A DNA stretch of 64,000 nucleotides from positions 56,117,993-56,181,992 of the forward strand of contig NC_044573.1 of the NCBI RefSeq assembly GCF_901933205.1. The letters run 5' to 3'. The translations under genes and the position numbers were made by a program. How positions within the stretch are numbered: position 1 is the stretch's first letter; each line of letters begins with the position of its first letter. Below the pieces are notes generated by a model that saw only the letters and a program-made list of their open reading frames with translations, was not told the origin of the DNA and did not search any database. Origin of the DNA: Camarhynchus parvulus. Taxonomy: Eukaryota; Chordata; Aves; Passeriformes; Thraupidae. Shown in pieces: positions 25,749 through 38,930 of the stretch.

Positions 25749-28060
25749 GAGCTGTGGCGGGTGTGAGAAGTGCCTTCCTTTTGGCAATAAGCCCCTGCAG
25801 TCCAAAGGACCACAGAGTGAAAGGAAAGGGCAGATGATGGTTGCTTCAGAAGAAAGCTCTGCAATTTGCTCCCCTACCTAGGGCTCCCAGGGTACAGCTT
25901 TTCCTCCAGGTGTCCGTGCTAGTCTCAGCTTGAAAAATCTCTGACTGAGGGAGACAAGCTCCAAAACCCAAAGCAGCGGATGATGAGCAGTGCACAGCAA
26001 TCACCACCTGGCCCGGGGGAGCAGAGGCAGCAGCATGGTCTCAGAGGGAGGGAATGAATGCAGTGCTGTGGCTGACTCAGGCTGGCCTTACCCTGCCTCT
26101 ATCAAGAGCTTCCAGGACTGGTTCAGAGCAGGCTGTCAAGTTTGCCAAGAGGCTACATAAACAGTAATTAGCACCTTCCCCATAGCTTAGCTTACAGTGA
26201 ATGGGAAAGATGGCCAAATCCTACATGATTTCCTACAAACCTTCATTTTGACATCTTTGGTGCTCCTCCAGCTAGTGACAGCTACTGAATGGTCCTGCCA
26301 TAACTCCAGCTTCAGTGAAGAGCTGAGTTCCAGACATGATGATTTTGTGTCATCTGCTGGCAAGTCACTGGAGACACCCAGTCACCCGTAGGCACAGCCA
26401 TGGAGACGCCATCCTCTTTAAATTTCAAGTTGGCAGACCAGGAATGAAATACCATTAAATTAGAGTATTTTAGTGTACTGCCAAGTTTTCTACAAACTTG
26501 AAAAACTTTGCTCTGAATTAATGAACAAGCATCTTCAGATATCAAAATGGATTGCATAGTATTTGAGACATTCAAGTTCTAATTTTTGTTATTTTTAACA
26601 GATGAGATTGGCCTCATGTGCTTTCCTTCAGCCAGTTTGGTCTCATTTTTAAAAAGCTTTTTGAATATTTTGCTGGCAAACAAGGGAAGATTAATACTAA
26701 AGAAGTATAATGACCAGATCCATAAAAGCCCACAAAATAAATGAAACTTTTGTTAATTGTAAGAACACAGGGATTTATATATGTAAAGGCTGGTTTCTTG
26801 TGCTATAAACTTAATGGAATAGGTGCAAGATGGTCTTCACAGCCTTATTTGTGTTGCTGTAATGATTCAGTTCTGGGGGGTTTTATAGTCCACGAGTCCT
26901 AGCAGCATGGGAGTGGTTTACCATTAAGAACAGTAAAATGAGAGCAAGTTGTATTAATCTCTACTGCAAGCATTCAGACAAGCAGACTTTTCCTCATCAG
27001 GAAACAAAGGAATTCTTCATTTCTACAGTGAGGTTAAAGCTGCGGTGTCTGCCCTGCGTAGCAGAGCTCTTGCCACTCCCCTAGACACGAGATGCCAAAA
27101 CCTGCTGTTCCAGAATTTCCTATGTGAGGATGCTGACAGCCCAACAGAGAAACACCATTCCTTCAGAGTGTGATACAGCACTTGGAAGCTACTCAGCCAG
27201 GCATCACGCACATGCTATTTGCAGCATTTGGTTTTGGTGTCCCATTGGGAGCTTTCAGAGAGCCAGCACTTGGCATTGTAGCCTGCAGTTGGGCTCTGAT
27301 CATACAAATTTTCCAGTAGGATTTATTTGTCATAATTCATAATTCACCAATAAAGAAAGTGGGACAAGTCAGACTCTGGACACAAGTAATAGAGAGCAGC
27401 AGCCAAGGGAAGATAGCAGCCGAGTGCCGCCTGTGAAGGGATGTGACAGGAGGGATGGGAACGTAAGACATGGGGATAATTGCTTGCCATCCCTTCTCCT
27501 TCCCTTTTTCTCTCCTGTAACAGGCATGATAAGGTCTCATGCCTCCAGACCTATTCCTCCTTCTTGTGCCAACCACTTTGAATTTTCCTCCACTGCTAGG
27601 AAGCCCAGCACAAGCTTTGGCAAGAATAGTTCAGCCAGTGAAAATGCTAAGCTGATTTGCTCCATCTCTACAGCAGCCCTGAGAAGGCCAATGGGGTGTG
27701 CAAAATGTCCACTTTTATTAATTTCTCTTAAATGTCATCTAGACAGATACCTAGAGCCATGTATACACATGAACATACCTGTGAATAATTTTTAAATTAA
27801 TGCAATCATACTTTAATGGCGGAAGTTTTCTCCTTGACCAAAGCACAGATGAAGCATGATTTGTTTGCCTCTGTGCAGGGAGAGATGGGAAATATTGTCT
27901 TTTTCAATAAAATCCAGCTGTTAGTTTTATAATACAGTCAATAGCTCTGCAACTTCAAGAGACACATGTCCTTGGTGCAACTGCTGGATCCACAGCTGTT
28001 CTATTAATGTTCTCTTAACCATTGGAATGTGGGACTGATTTAGCCCTGGGAGATCAAGCC

Positions 28061-28140
28061 TGACAGATGTTCATCACATCTGCTCTTCAGAGCTTCCAGT
28101 AGACAAGATCCCATCATCTCTCCATCACAATCTTCACTCA
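28061..28140 (-). mobile_element. Possible ancient L3/CR1-type LINE trace
   Basis: On the complement, this segment loosely follows the 3' region of very old L3/CR1 elements. The plus-strand order 'ACAGATGTTCATCACATCTG', 'CTCTTCAGAGCTTCCAGT', 'GATCCCATCATCTCTCC' parallels the common pattern of TGTCCAACCTGCTCTTAAA..CTCCAG..GATTCCA. The match is faint and interrupted, and I could be over-reading it. A profile search against L3 and old CR1 consensus sequences would decide. Confidence 0.3.
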
Positions 28141-29191
28141 TATTGATCCAAAGCCTCCTTTGCCACGAATCAAGTGGATTTCTTTTTGTCCTCCACTATA
28201 AGTTATGTAGGGAACTTGTCAAAGAGAAAGTGTTATGAGGCAGAAGTGGAAGGCACAGATACAAAGAGGAAAACATTCCGCCAGGCAAGAATGTAACAGA
28301 GAAAGGTCAAATAGCTACACACAATCAGAAATAAAAATGAGTCTAAGGCAATTTTGGTACTGGCTCTTTTTTATACAAATAATTTTAGATTTGTTGCCTG
28401 CTTTTGTCTGTCTTGTGAATAAATTTCACAGGAGCTCTCTCTATGCCAAGATCCAAATAGAAAATAGAAAAAAATCTAGATCAGACCTTAGGATTTCCTT
28501 TTCAAAGATAACTGTTTCGTTGGACAGCATGACACACAGGTGACTGCTCCTTGCACATGGTTCTAAAACTGGTTGCGCATGGTGGTTCAACAGATATTAT
28601 TTCACTTTTTTTTACAAAAAGCAATCAGGGTGGAGAGTGCAAAATGCTCAAAGTAAGAAAATTTTGCTTTTTCCCCTTTATTCTCCAGATGGCTTATCCC
28701 TTCAGAGGAAGAAACCAGATTTGTCTGAGGCAGCCAGTTCTTGACGAGGTCACGCTGATCCCATCATTCTCTTTCAACCCTTGTTAATTGTTTTGCTAAC
28801 AACCATGGTGGGATGGACATCATGCTGATGTCTGAGTCATGAAAAGAGCATACCATTGTCTGCTTCGCACTGCTGTCCTTTGATGAAGGGCCTTGAGTCC
28901 TCTGGGTCTGACAACAGATGGTTGTGAAGCACCTGCCAGAAGAGCAGGAGGGGATAGAATGATGCATTTGGTCGTATCCTGCACCAGAAAATTAATAAAA
29001 CCCAGAGCTTGACTGTTCATTACTTCAATAGAAAGCCACAGCTTAAATGAACATCAGAGAGGATCTTAACACATTCTTGTGTGGCATCCCAAGCACACTG
29101 CCCAGAGTGTCCTTCCAAACTGGTGAGTCCTCTCCAGAAGGATGCTGTCTTGGACAGTGTCTCTCAGTAAACACAATTTTTCATGCCACAG

Positions 29192-29320
29192 ATGACATGT
29201 CCTCTGAGTCACCCCAGTACAGTGCACTCATCCAGCTCACCACAAATCCACTGTACATCCTGATCTGTGGGGAAAGCTCAGCATGCTCGTGTGCTCATGG
29301 CCCCCATGCTAAGAAGGAAG
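29192..29320 (+). other. Exon-shaped interval with splice-site context, no known product
   Basis: The interval starts after a pyrimidine-rich stretch ending in CCACAG (to 29191) and ends at AAG followed by GTGAGG (29321-29326), a near-consensus donor. It is 129 bases, an exact multiple of three, and one plus-strand frame stays open across it, reading DMSSESPQYSALIQL and onward. I do not recognise the peptide. Sites of this quality occur by chance every few kilobases, so this is a candidate only, listed because nothing else in the window has as complete an exon outline. Confidence 0.12.
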
Positions 29321-29986
29321 GTGAGGAGCGGCAGGGCTGGGGCTGGGCCTCTGCCCTCTCTTTCCAAGCAGTAAGCTTGTCCCTCAGGTGACTTTCCCTT
29401 CCTATCCCACTGGGGCTCCTGGAGGAGCTGGGAGGGCAGAGCAGGGATGAATCCTGTAACAGGAACTACTGAATGCATGTGGATGGGGCTGTGAGAGCAT
29501 GTCCTTCTGCCCCAGGAAGAACCACACCTTCTCTCAGACCAAGGGGAGCAGAATAACTACCAGATTTGTAGATGCCCCTTGGCTTCACCAGCTGGGGACA
29601 CTGCAGACTGGAAGGGACTGCTTTCCCATTCACCACAGAACAAGACATGAGCCATCTGCAACCCCTTTTTTATGCCATGCAACAAAAAGCTGTCTTGGTC
29701 CTCACAATTTCCCTACTTTTGCACCCTTCTTAAACTCAGTGGGCTCCCTGCTACGAGAGGTTTGGACTCCCAAAGGTTTGTTGCTGGCAAATACTCTCTG
29801 TCACTTGGTGTTTGCTGAGGCTGAACAGTGAAGTTGAATGACTGGCTTTCAGGCTGCCAGGACCTTGGCAAAAGCTCTCAGAGGATAACAACCAGAAACG
29901 TTTAATAACTGAAATCCAGACTTTTCAAAATGACTCAGAAGCAAATGCCCTTGTGGGTATGGAGAGAATGGGAAGGGGACCTAGAG

Positions 29987-30008
29987 AAAACAAAAACAAA
30001 ACAAAAAA
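29987..30008 (+). repeat. (AAAAC)n short run
   Basis: About four imperfect AAAAC/AAAAAC units. This is simple low-complexity sequence. Confidence 0.85.
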
Positions 30009-30348
30009 GATATCTCTAGGGAAGATGTCAAAGTCTGCTGCTGGGGCTTCTGGAGACATGTGTCTGCAGAGTTCTCTAAGATTTTCTCCATTTAGACATT
30101 CTCTGATGCAGGTGCAACTGGCCGGATGTCTTTCTGAGAGGAATACCAAAATGATGAGCTCTTCCAAAATAAAATTGCTAATCTTTCAAACAGCAATTTT
30201 ACTAATGTTCACTCATAATTACTTAATCATGAAGAAGCTGGAGGTCCAATTTATGCTTGGAGATTTTTAAAACCATTGTCCTGAGAGTGTTGCAATACCT
30301 TTGCCCTCAGGTGCTAACATCAGCATATAATAATAAAACTTGTTGTCA

Positions 30349-31117
30349 TCAAGGTTCCCAGATCCCTGAGCTGCAAGACAGAGACAGAGAGCAGAATGAA
30401 GCCTCCACAATCCAGGAGGGAATGGTCAATGAACTGTTATGCAACTTAGACCAGCACAAGTCCATGGGCTGCGGGATGAGTGGCTGGAACCCTGCCTGGG
30501 GCAAAAGGACCTTCAAGCGCTGGTTGACAGATGGCCAACCATGAGCCAGTGTGTGCTCAGCTGGCCAAAAGGCCAGTGGTGTCCTGGCCTGTGACAGAAA
30601 TAATGCCACCAGCAGGACCAGGGCACTGACTGTGCCCCTGTATTTGGCACTGCTGAGAGCACACCCCAACTCCTGTGTCCACTTCTGGGCCCCTCACTGA
30701 GGCTCTGCAGCAAGTGCAGAGCAGGACAACAGAGCTGGGGAGAGGTCTGGAGCACAAATCTCATGGGGAGAGGCTGAAGGAGCTGGGGCTGTCCAGCCTG
30801 GAGGAGAGGAGGCTCAGGGAAGACCTTGTTGTTCTGCACAACTACCTGAAAGGTGTGTGTCAGTCTATTCACTGTGGCAATCAGTGACAGGACAAGAGGA
30901 AATGCCTCAAGTTGCATCAGGGGAGGATATTAGGAATAAAAAATTGCAAAAAGGGTTGGAAGTGGTGGAGTCACCATCTCTGGAAGTGTTCAAAAACAAA
31001 TGGATATGGCACTTAAGGACATGGTTTAATGTTGAATATAGTTAGTGGTGCTACAATGATGGTTGGACTTGTACGTCTCAAAGCTCTTCTCCAGTCTTAA
31101 TGATTCTATGATTCTGC
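30349..31117 (+). mobile_element. CR1 LINE copy retaining part of ORF2
   Basis: This is one of the two most complete CR1 copies here. The left part (30355-30470) translates as a degraded ORF2 stretch with the landmarks PELQDRDREQNEA and LLCNLDQHKSMG, typical of CR1 just before the reverse-transcriptase core. The core itself is missing: from about 30480 the sequence jumps to the C-terminal ORF2 region, where [19 protein letters not shown] (about 30633-30690) parallels the family's PLYSALVRPHLEYCVQFW. The 3' region follows (GGAGAGGAGGCTCAGGG, then GTGGTGGAGTCACCATCTC, then ATGATTCTATGATTCTG as the tail). Several stops and deletions make it non-functional. The long minus-strand frames over it (134 and 106 codons) are antisense artefacts. 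Confidence 0.94.
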
Positions 31118-34100
31118 CTTCTTGAAACAGTTTCTGGACCAAGTTCTTCTTTACTTACATCATTACCTGTTCTATTAACTTTAATGGGTTGGAATGGGCA
31201 CAGTTCTGCGCCCTGCAAACCAAATCCAACCCTTGTTTTCAGAACATAGACTTTGAAGAACAGAGAAATGCCAGTCTGTCATATTGGCAGTTCCAGCAGT
31301 TCAAGAAAACCACCCAAGGGTCCTGTCTGAATAAGTGTATGCCTTATTATCTAAATAAGGATGGTATAACCATGGTAATATTTAGAGAAGGCAGGGAAAC
31401 TTGAAAAGCAGATTCCAATGAAGTTTTTAAAAAATCTTTAAAGGCAATATTTAACAACAAAGGACGTTCAATAGTTCATTTCATAGGTTGTGATGTCCTG
31501 AAACTTGTGTAATCACCAAAAAAGTTGTTTTAAGTTTTTAGGCAAACTGGGGTAATATAAACTAACACTATAAAAATGTGGGTGAGGTTTTCAAAAATAC
31601 TTGAACAGGGTTTAACAGAGTTCCTTCCTGTATTGCATTGCATTTTGATGCACAAAAAGTCAGAGCCGGACAAGGATTTTGAAAAGTCCTTCATCTTTTC
31701 TCCAGCCTTTCGTTTCAGTGCTCCTGTGTAGGAAAATAATACACTTTCTTATCTACAGACTGCAAATTCATGTATTTCAATCAGGCCAATTGAAAACAAG
31801 CCTATTTTGGCTGAAAATAAAGGCTATCTTGCACTTCCTACCACTAAAGCAGATGCTGGATGGAAAAGATGCTCAGATGATAATTACTCAGCATTTTACT
31901 TCAAACTTCAACACAATTTCTGAAACATAGCTTTATATCATCCATACTGCAAGACCACAGGGGTTTCATACCTCTGCTCCTTCAACTTCTGCTTGTGGCA
32001 CTTGAAAGGACAAGAAAGACAAGTATCAAGTATCCATTCTTCATAAAGGATTTTATTACAAGGTTGCTCAAGGTGCATTGCTGAAAGACCATAGATGAGA
32101 GGATGCATGTGATATTGGCAAAAGAGGTTGAAAAAGCATATGTAAAGGCTGGGGCATTATCAAAAAAATCAGAAAATCTGAAACAGAACATATTTCCCTT
32201 TCCTAAATTAATTCCAAGTTTGCACCTAGTTTGTATGCTGCAAATTAAGATAATCCATGAGTTGGTGGGTAATAGAGCCAGTAAAACTTGATTTGCTTCA
32301 AATTGCTGAGGCTCAAACTTAGTTTCTGGGCTCTTTCTAGGAAGGGAAGGGTTATACTGAAGTCTTGTCTTTTTTGGTGGCACTAATAAATTCAGCAGTT
32401 CTGGTACAGTCACATCTTTCCCTGAAATATGAAACATGTCTGCATCTCTCCTCTGTCAAATCTGAGAAAAACTGGCTAGGTGATTCAAACTGGCTAGGGA
32501 TACACAGGCAAAGGTGTACACCTACATTGCTATGACTACAGAAGCCTTAATTCTTTATGAACACAGCCTAAAAGTGTGGAAAACTAGGCTGAAACCAAAG
32601 TTGAGCGAAGAATTCTTCTAAGATTTTGGTCAATGCTAAATCTATTAATTTTTTATTATATTTCCTAATATTACAGTCACTGGTGGGGTGAGCTTTTGTT
32701 TTTGACAGCATTTGCTGCAAGCCAGTGCTCATTTATCATGTAAATACAATATTTTCAACAAGCTTTGCTGAAGAGAGACACAGTGCCATGTGACTTTGGC
32801 TAACTCATTGGGTAGCTCAGATATTGAAGCTCAGATACATGAACAAATAGCTGTGGTGAACAACTTGTGAGCCAGTCACAGACAGATGTTTACTTGTGGA
32901 AAACTTTCAGCTAATAATACGTATTTCTGGAGAAGTCATAGTCTGTTTTACAGGCAATTTCTGGCATGAAAGGACTATATTCATCAATTAAAATGTTTAG
33001 TCTGAATTGGTTTCCAACTCTAATTGAAACGAAATGAAGAACTGGCTAATCTGGGTTGCAGCACTTTTCTTTTAAAGTGCTCCAACACATATGCCTCTTC
33101 TTGATGTATTGGTAACTATGCATGGGTTTGTCCAATTTTGTCTTTTCTCAAGGGTGTGGTAAGCATGCTGCTTTTCTTGACCTTCTGTGCTGGTTGACAG
33201 GTTCTTGGTGAAGTCTCTCAAAACTTGAGAAGGAAATCAGTAAGAGCAGGAAACAGAAGCTTGTCCAAATCACGCTAATGATATTGCATAGGTTTGCCAA
33301 ACTGTGGCAACTCACAGCTGATCACAGAGTGGGTGTTCAGCTTAAGCAGGAGCATCCTTACCTTGTGCTTTCCACGGAAGCTTCTCTCTAGCAGGAGCCT
33401 GGCTGGCTGGGACTCCTTGGCAGGCTGCACCACTTGCTCTGCCAGCAGTAGCTGTTACCCAGCCAGGGAGACCCTACTTTCCCTGGTACATTCCTCCAGT
33501 TTCTGTTGATGCTTTGGGTTGTGAAGGACAAAACTCATGTAGCCGTGTAATAAAAATCATCCACTGGATTGCCGGTTGGCTGCAAAATCACTGTAAATAA
33601 AAAAACATTGCTGGCAACAAGAGCTTTGGGGTAGGAGGGCAGAAGACTTTGTAGTTCATGGATGTTGCCAAAATTCTTGGCCGTCCAAGAAATGAGAAAC
33701 CCTTTGAAAGATCCGCCCTGAAGGAGAAAAGGCATTTGGGCTATGGAACAGAGGTGGGAACACCACCAGAACACTCAGCCCACCACATGGCATTCTTCTC
33801 TGGAAAAGTCCAAAAGCACTCTCCAGGTGAGGCCAGGCTGGGGCAAAATCAATGAGTGCCCCTTCTTCCTGCTCTTGCTTTTATGCAAGGCCTGGGTCAG
33901 GTGGGAGACAAACTGTGCACCCTCAGGATAGTTTAGGCTCTTCTCATTTCCCTGCCTGTGAAACAGAGCTATCAAAGGTTCGTATAGGCTGGTTCAAATT
34001 AGTAGCATTGATGAAACTAACTATTGTGGTTGCTCACACTTGTGATTTTCCAGGCTTTTGAGAATGCTGGATCAGGCTATAAGGGAAATGTGACACACTG

Positions 34101-36504
34101 TCTCTTAGTTTTGCTGTTGTTTTTGGCAACATGGAAGTATCTTCAGCATGCTCCATTACTCAATACCAGAAGCCTTCTCACAGATGGTATGGTTTCAGCT
34201 TGTATCTTACTGTGCAATGAGCAAGACAGACTTGAAAAATATTACATTTAATGGCAGTTTTTTGATGCTTTGGAAAACATCAACAGCAAAACTAAACACA
34301 AATATTGTACTCAAATGTCTCTAAAACCATGTAGCTTGTGACTGGAGCCAAGAAATAAAGTCAGTATTCCCACTCTGTGTGGATTTAAACAAGAGTCATT
34401 TGGGATCCATGGGTGTTGATTGGGGTGTTGCAATGATAGAGGGTGCTGGACTAGTCACAGACAAGTTAATACCTCATAAAACAAAAGCTAGTTGGTGCTT
34501 TTTGGATAAACTTGTTACTGAAATGTTGGAAACCTCTTTGTCTTCTTTGTCTTTTGTTTTAGCAGGAAAGCCAGTTGCAGTAAATTAGGCAGGTTTGCTG
34601 GGTGCAGATCTCGGAACAAAGGTTTTCCTTTTGGCCAACTTTATTCATCCCAATGGTGACAAATACCAGAGGTCTCAGCTGACTAGAAGAATGTGACTAA
34701 CCTTCCACAAATGTGTCCCTCAACTCCACAGTGAAAAATTAATAGAGAAAGAAGCAAGAGCAGTGCCTGCTTTAGTGCAATATACAATGTTATTTTTTTC
34801 AAGAGACTGTTCCAGGAGAGCGAGGGAATTCTGGCCTAGATCTTCATTAAAAGGTGATTCCAGATCAATGCAGGCTTGCAAAATACAGACTTGAAGACTC
34901 AAAAACCTTGAGGCAAGGAAACAAAAGCAAACCACCACATATATATTATTATTATTTCTGAATTCCCATCATCTCCTAAACTGATCTGACCTCAGACTCC
35001 TGGGCATTGGGGCTTGGCTGCAGATCTGAGAAAGAAACAGAAGAGGTGGCAGAAGGTGGTTCAGTTCCCTTGCTGAAGTTCCAGCAGAGGTGGCTTGGCT
35101 GCTAACACAAACAGAAAGCAAACAACACTCTGAGCCCCTGCTGGAAAATGGTGCTGACTTATGCCAGCGGAAAGAGCAGACCTGAGCTCAGTGTACACTT
35201 GTGGGTGAAGACAAAAGGCAAAAGCCTTCCAGGCAGAACTAGTAAACTAAGGAAAGTCAAAGAGGAAAGTCTTGTGGGAGTGGTGTCAGCATTACTGTGA
35301 TGGATGTTGACTGTGGTCCCGGGCATGGGCCCCATACAGCTCAGACGCAAACACCCTCAGCCAACACTGTCCAAGGGGTGGTGCCCAGCGCCCCTAGAGA
35401 GCCCCAGTGGCTGTCCATGCAGTGGTTTGCCTCTGCTGGTGTCCCAGTCCAGCATCCCCATATCTACTGCTTTGTGTAGCCACCAAAACACTGCTGTAAG
35501 CCAGAACTGGCCAGGGGTATGGCTGATTGGGAAGTAGGCTGGGGTGGGAGCTAGAACAGTATCAGTGAAAAATCAACTCTTGGAAACCTGATCAAGATTT
35601 CTCAGTATGCTGGCAGCTCTCTGAGATAAACACAAACTACTTAGCCTCAAAAACTTCTAAATGATATAAAATAATTGCGAGATTGGAGAGTCCATCCAAA
35701 ACTAGCTGCACAGAGCTTTTTCCCAGAAAGCTGGAAGAGTGTGTATACGCACATTAAAGACTTTTCTCTCCTTTGGAGCCCCAACACCTTATTCGTCCTC
35801 AGGCTTGGCAGGAGAGAAGTGAGGCTGAATTCAGCTCAGGTACAGCCTGTCCTTTAAAGGTATCTGAAGACAGGGCATGCCAGGGGAGTGCTGCAGAGCC
35901 TGTGTTCCCATGTGCTTTCCTGTCTGGCACCAAACATCCTCGTTAGTTTGAGCGACAGAGGCAGCGCTGCCAAAAGGAGATAGTTTAATTACTGTTTTCC
36001 TCCCTCCTCTCTTATGAAGTGGCTGTAAAACTACTCACTGCTGAACCTGAGCCATCCCAAAGAACTGACTGAGTGAAATATTTAAGAGGGCTATTTATTT
36101 AGGCGTCAGCTTCACAGGCTCCCTTCATAACTGTCTGTACAACTCTGAAGCTACTGAGTACTTCCATGGCAAATAATAGGATTTATGAGCACTGTCTTGG
36201 TTCCTGCACACCAATTCTCTCAAACATGCACAACCACACACTCTCTCAACCATGCACAGATGGATGGTGTGAAATGGAGTCAGATAGCAGATGAGCTGGT
36301 TCAAATCAAGGGACCTCAATATGAAGCCATTCCCAACTGGAAGGCACTCAGACCTGGGTTTCTGAACTCCCCTCCTCTGGAACACAACAGCTTACATGGA
36401 GTCTTCAAGGGTGGGACAAAATGGGATTGGTTTATTGGGAAATAGGAAGTCAGCTTGCATGTACTTGCTCTGAGTGCTAGCTTGCTCTTAGCATCTATGG
36501 ATGT
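31118..36504. other. Unique non-coding sequence
   Basis: No gene is recognised. Only short frames are present, the longest being 151 codons (minus strand, 31982-32437) with no recognisable domain. I see no repeat apart from small AT-rich simple sequence near 34938-34957. Confidence 0.55.
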
Positions 36505-36567
36505 TTTTCCTTTCGGTAAAAAGCCACTTCAGCTGCTTTTCCTTTTGGTAAAAGCCACTTTAGCTGT
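36505..36567 (+). repeat. Tandem duplication, ~32-base unit, two diverged copies
   Basis: Copy 1 (36505-36536) and copy 2 (36537-36567) share TTTTCCTTT.GGTAAAA, then GCCACTT.AGCTG. They differ by a few substitutions and one base in the A run. The moderate divergence suggests an old local duplication. No function is apparent. Confidence 0.88.
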
Positions 36568-38540
36568 TGCAAGATTGAAGTTCCCTTGTGCTCTCTGCCA
36601 GCACACAGTATATGGAGTATGCTGTTAGCCCTTCAGCTGGGGAGCCCCACAGCAAGGAAGTGGCTGTGATTAACAGACAAACAAAGCAGCAGATGGGAAT
36701 AGCATGGAATCCACAGACCACCAAGAGAGCTGGTTGTCCAGATAAAAAAATTCTGAAGCATTGCCACAATGACTTGGGTCAAGTTATTGAACTTTGAAGG
36801 GGTCTGGTAAAGAAAAAGGAAGGGAAGCACTTTTCTACCTCCTATATGGGGTACATGAGCAATTAATACAGATATCTCAGAGACAATTTCAAACCACTCC
36901 TCATCCTTTCAAGGACGGAATGACAGGTCTTGAGAAGGAGGTGAAGCACAGATGCAATACATCATGGCTTTGTAGTGTTTTCTCCTAGTGAAGATATTCT
37001 TATAAGACAGCTTGGGAAATAGGAACCAAGTGGTTGCAGAACTGGTTTGGAAGCCATATACAGGGAATAGCTGCCAGTGGTGCAACACTGCATTAGAATC
37101 TGGGTACAGAAATAAACCCCTTCTGTGGACAGCAGTATTCAATGCCTTCCTCAGTGACCAGAAAGATGAAAGAAGGAGCATGCTTATTAAATTTAAATCT
37201 GGTGCCAGTTTTTCAGAATACTGGAAGACTGGGTGAGAGTTCACAATGATCTTGATGACTTGGAGCAAAGGCAAGAACTGATGGAAAAGGGAAACAACTT
37301 GGGAAGCCAAATGTAAACTGTAGGGATGGACATGAGTCTCCTGTTGTTTCAGGTCTAGCTACAATTAACCAGCACCTTTCTAAATGCCAGGATTCCTGCA
37401 GCTCCTAAAAATATTGGCAAGGATTAGCACACATCACAGAGGGCTTGCTGTCCCAGATAGCTGTATCATCTGCTCCTTCTCCAACCAACAGCTGCATATA
37501 GCAAAATGTGCCTTCTGGTAGAGCAATTGCTGCAGGAAAGGAGTTGAAGTGAATTAGATCTTCAGTACTTTGTTTTGTAAAAGGTGCAATTTCTTCCGTT
37601 TTCCTTGAGGATGACCAGAAAACTTTCCCGTTTGTGTTGTAAAATTTTCTTTTCATGGGGATCAGATGTTCTCCTCAATGTCCCTCCACTCAGGATGTTT
37701 CTTGTGAAAACTGAACAAGCAGTTCCCTGATTCAGAAACCAAGAGTGAGTGGGCAGTCCTCTCCATAGAACAACATTGAGGGCCGGTGGAGACAAGGGCA
37801 TCCAGGTGACCCTGCCAGGGCCCTGTGCCATGGGGACTGACAGCAGGGGGTCCATGGCGGTGCAATGCCCTGGGCTCTGCATGCATCCAAAGCATCCCTG
37901 AGGGAAGGAAGCAGGAACAGTGCAGATAGCCACAGAACTCTGAAGACTGGATGTGATCCTTGTAATGGGAGATCAGTGTATTCAGCCTTTCTGGTGGGGT
38001 GTAACAAAGACCAATGGCTGGAAGTTGGAAGCAGGCCAATTCATACTTGAAATAAAGAGATCCCTGCTTTCTGAAGCAGGAAGGTAACTATAGTGCGGGT
38101 TTTTTACTGCCCAACTTCTTGAAGGAGAGATTGGGGATTTTTCTGAAGGATGTGCCAGGATGCAGGATAGATGTCTTGCCATCTGTGTGTGCAGCTGGTT
38201 CAAGCCCAGCAGTCAGCAGTGTCACTGAGCTGGCACAGACCCTTCTTGGGAGCAGTGGGCCTCCTTCACTGATACCTGCCACGCTGGTCACCTCTCACCC
38301 CATGGACATTTTTCCAGGGCTACTTCAGCTGTGGGATGAGTGTGTGGAGTTTGGAGGTGGCATGCCATAGCTGGCAGCTCTGGATACACAGGCAGATGTT
38401 TGTCCCAGCCTCCCTGCAGCCCGTGCCACAGCCACCAAGGGACATTTCTCTCCAGCAGTTCCTCGCCTTTCTAGTTTCCCTTGGAGTATGGACCCCGCTG
38501 AAATCATAGCCCTTGCTATGAGATAAATGAGTGAAAGGTG
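36568..38540. other. Unique non-coding sequence
   Basis: No gene is recognised. Overlapping minus-strand frames at 36909-38039 (up to 133 codons) lie in different phases, have no recognisable similarity and look like chance. Confidence 0.5.
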
Positions 38541-38930
38541 ACAAAGTGCCTATGACACACGGGAGGACAGCGAGCGTCCCAGCTTTGCTCGCTGCGCTCT
38601 GGAAAGTGCACCTGGGCTGCGGGCAGCCACACATATAATGAGTGCCATCTGCCGGCAGATGGGAATAGGGTGTTGGGGATAACGGGATAAACAGCAGCGA
38701 GGGCTCTTTGCACCCTGCACGCCTCCTCTGCTCTTCCCGGCTACAAGGCTGTGCTGGCAAGCCCTGCCTCCTACTGTGCCATGGCCGCGGGCGCCAGTGA
38801 CTGGCAGACAGACAGAGGGACAGCATGAGCCTCGTGCTATCTTCTGCGTTCATGAGCTGGTGCTCCGCGCAGCTGTGTCCTGACAGAGACAGACAGACAG
38901 CCATGGGAGCAGGAGCCTCGGTGTGCAGGT
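38541..38930 (+). promoter_or_regulatory. CpG-enriched segment, candidate promoter or regulatory element
   Basis: Counting by eye, 38461-38940 holds about 21 CpG dinucleotides, whereas most of the window shows very few. This is the only such cluster, although my rough observed/expected ratio (about 0.5) is just under the usual CpG-island cut-off. A TATA-like TATAATG lies at 38634-38640, and a strong Kozak-context ATG (GTGCCATGG) at 38781 opens a frame of only 15 codons (MAAGASDWQTDRGTA). E-box-like CAGATG and GACA repeats (38882-38900) are also present. The orientation and any transcript are unknown. An alternative is a GC-rich enhancer or a patch raised by biased gene conversion. Confidence 0.3.
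38882..38900 (+). repeat. (GACA)n short run
   Basis: About four imperfect GACA units lie inside the CpG-enriched segment, with another GACAGACAGA run about 75 bases upstream (38807-38816). Confidence 0.8.

Larger units (their letters stand above)
23403..30348. other. Unique non-coding sequence with minor repeats
   Basis: No gene is recognised. It includes a duplicated 13-base unit at 25717-25742, a faint ancient LINE-like trace near 28061, a short AAAAC run at 29987, and an exon-shaped interval at 29192-29320 that I list separately as a weak candidate. Other open frames (up to 152 codons, minus strand, 25406-25864) have no recognisable similarity. Confidence 0.5.

Noticed and set aside
25406..25864. 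152-codon minus-strand open frame
   Set aside because: No recognisable domain, contains a low-complexity local duplication on the other strand, and has no splice or promoter support.
30513..30917. 134-codon minus-strand open frame
   Set aside because: It is the antisense of a plus-strand CR1 element.
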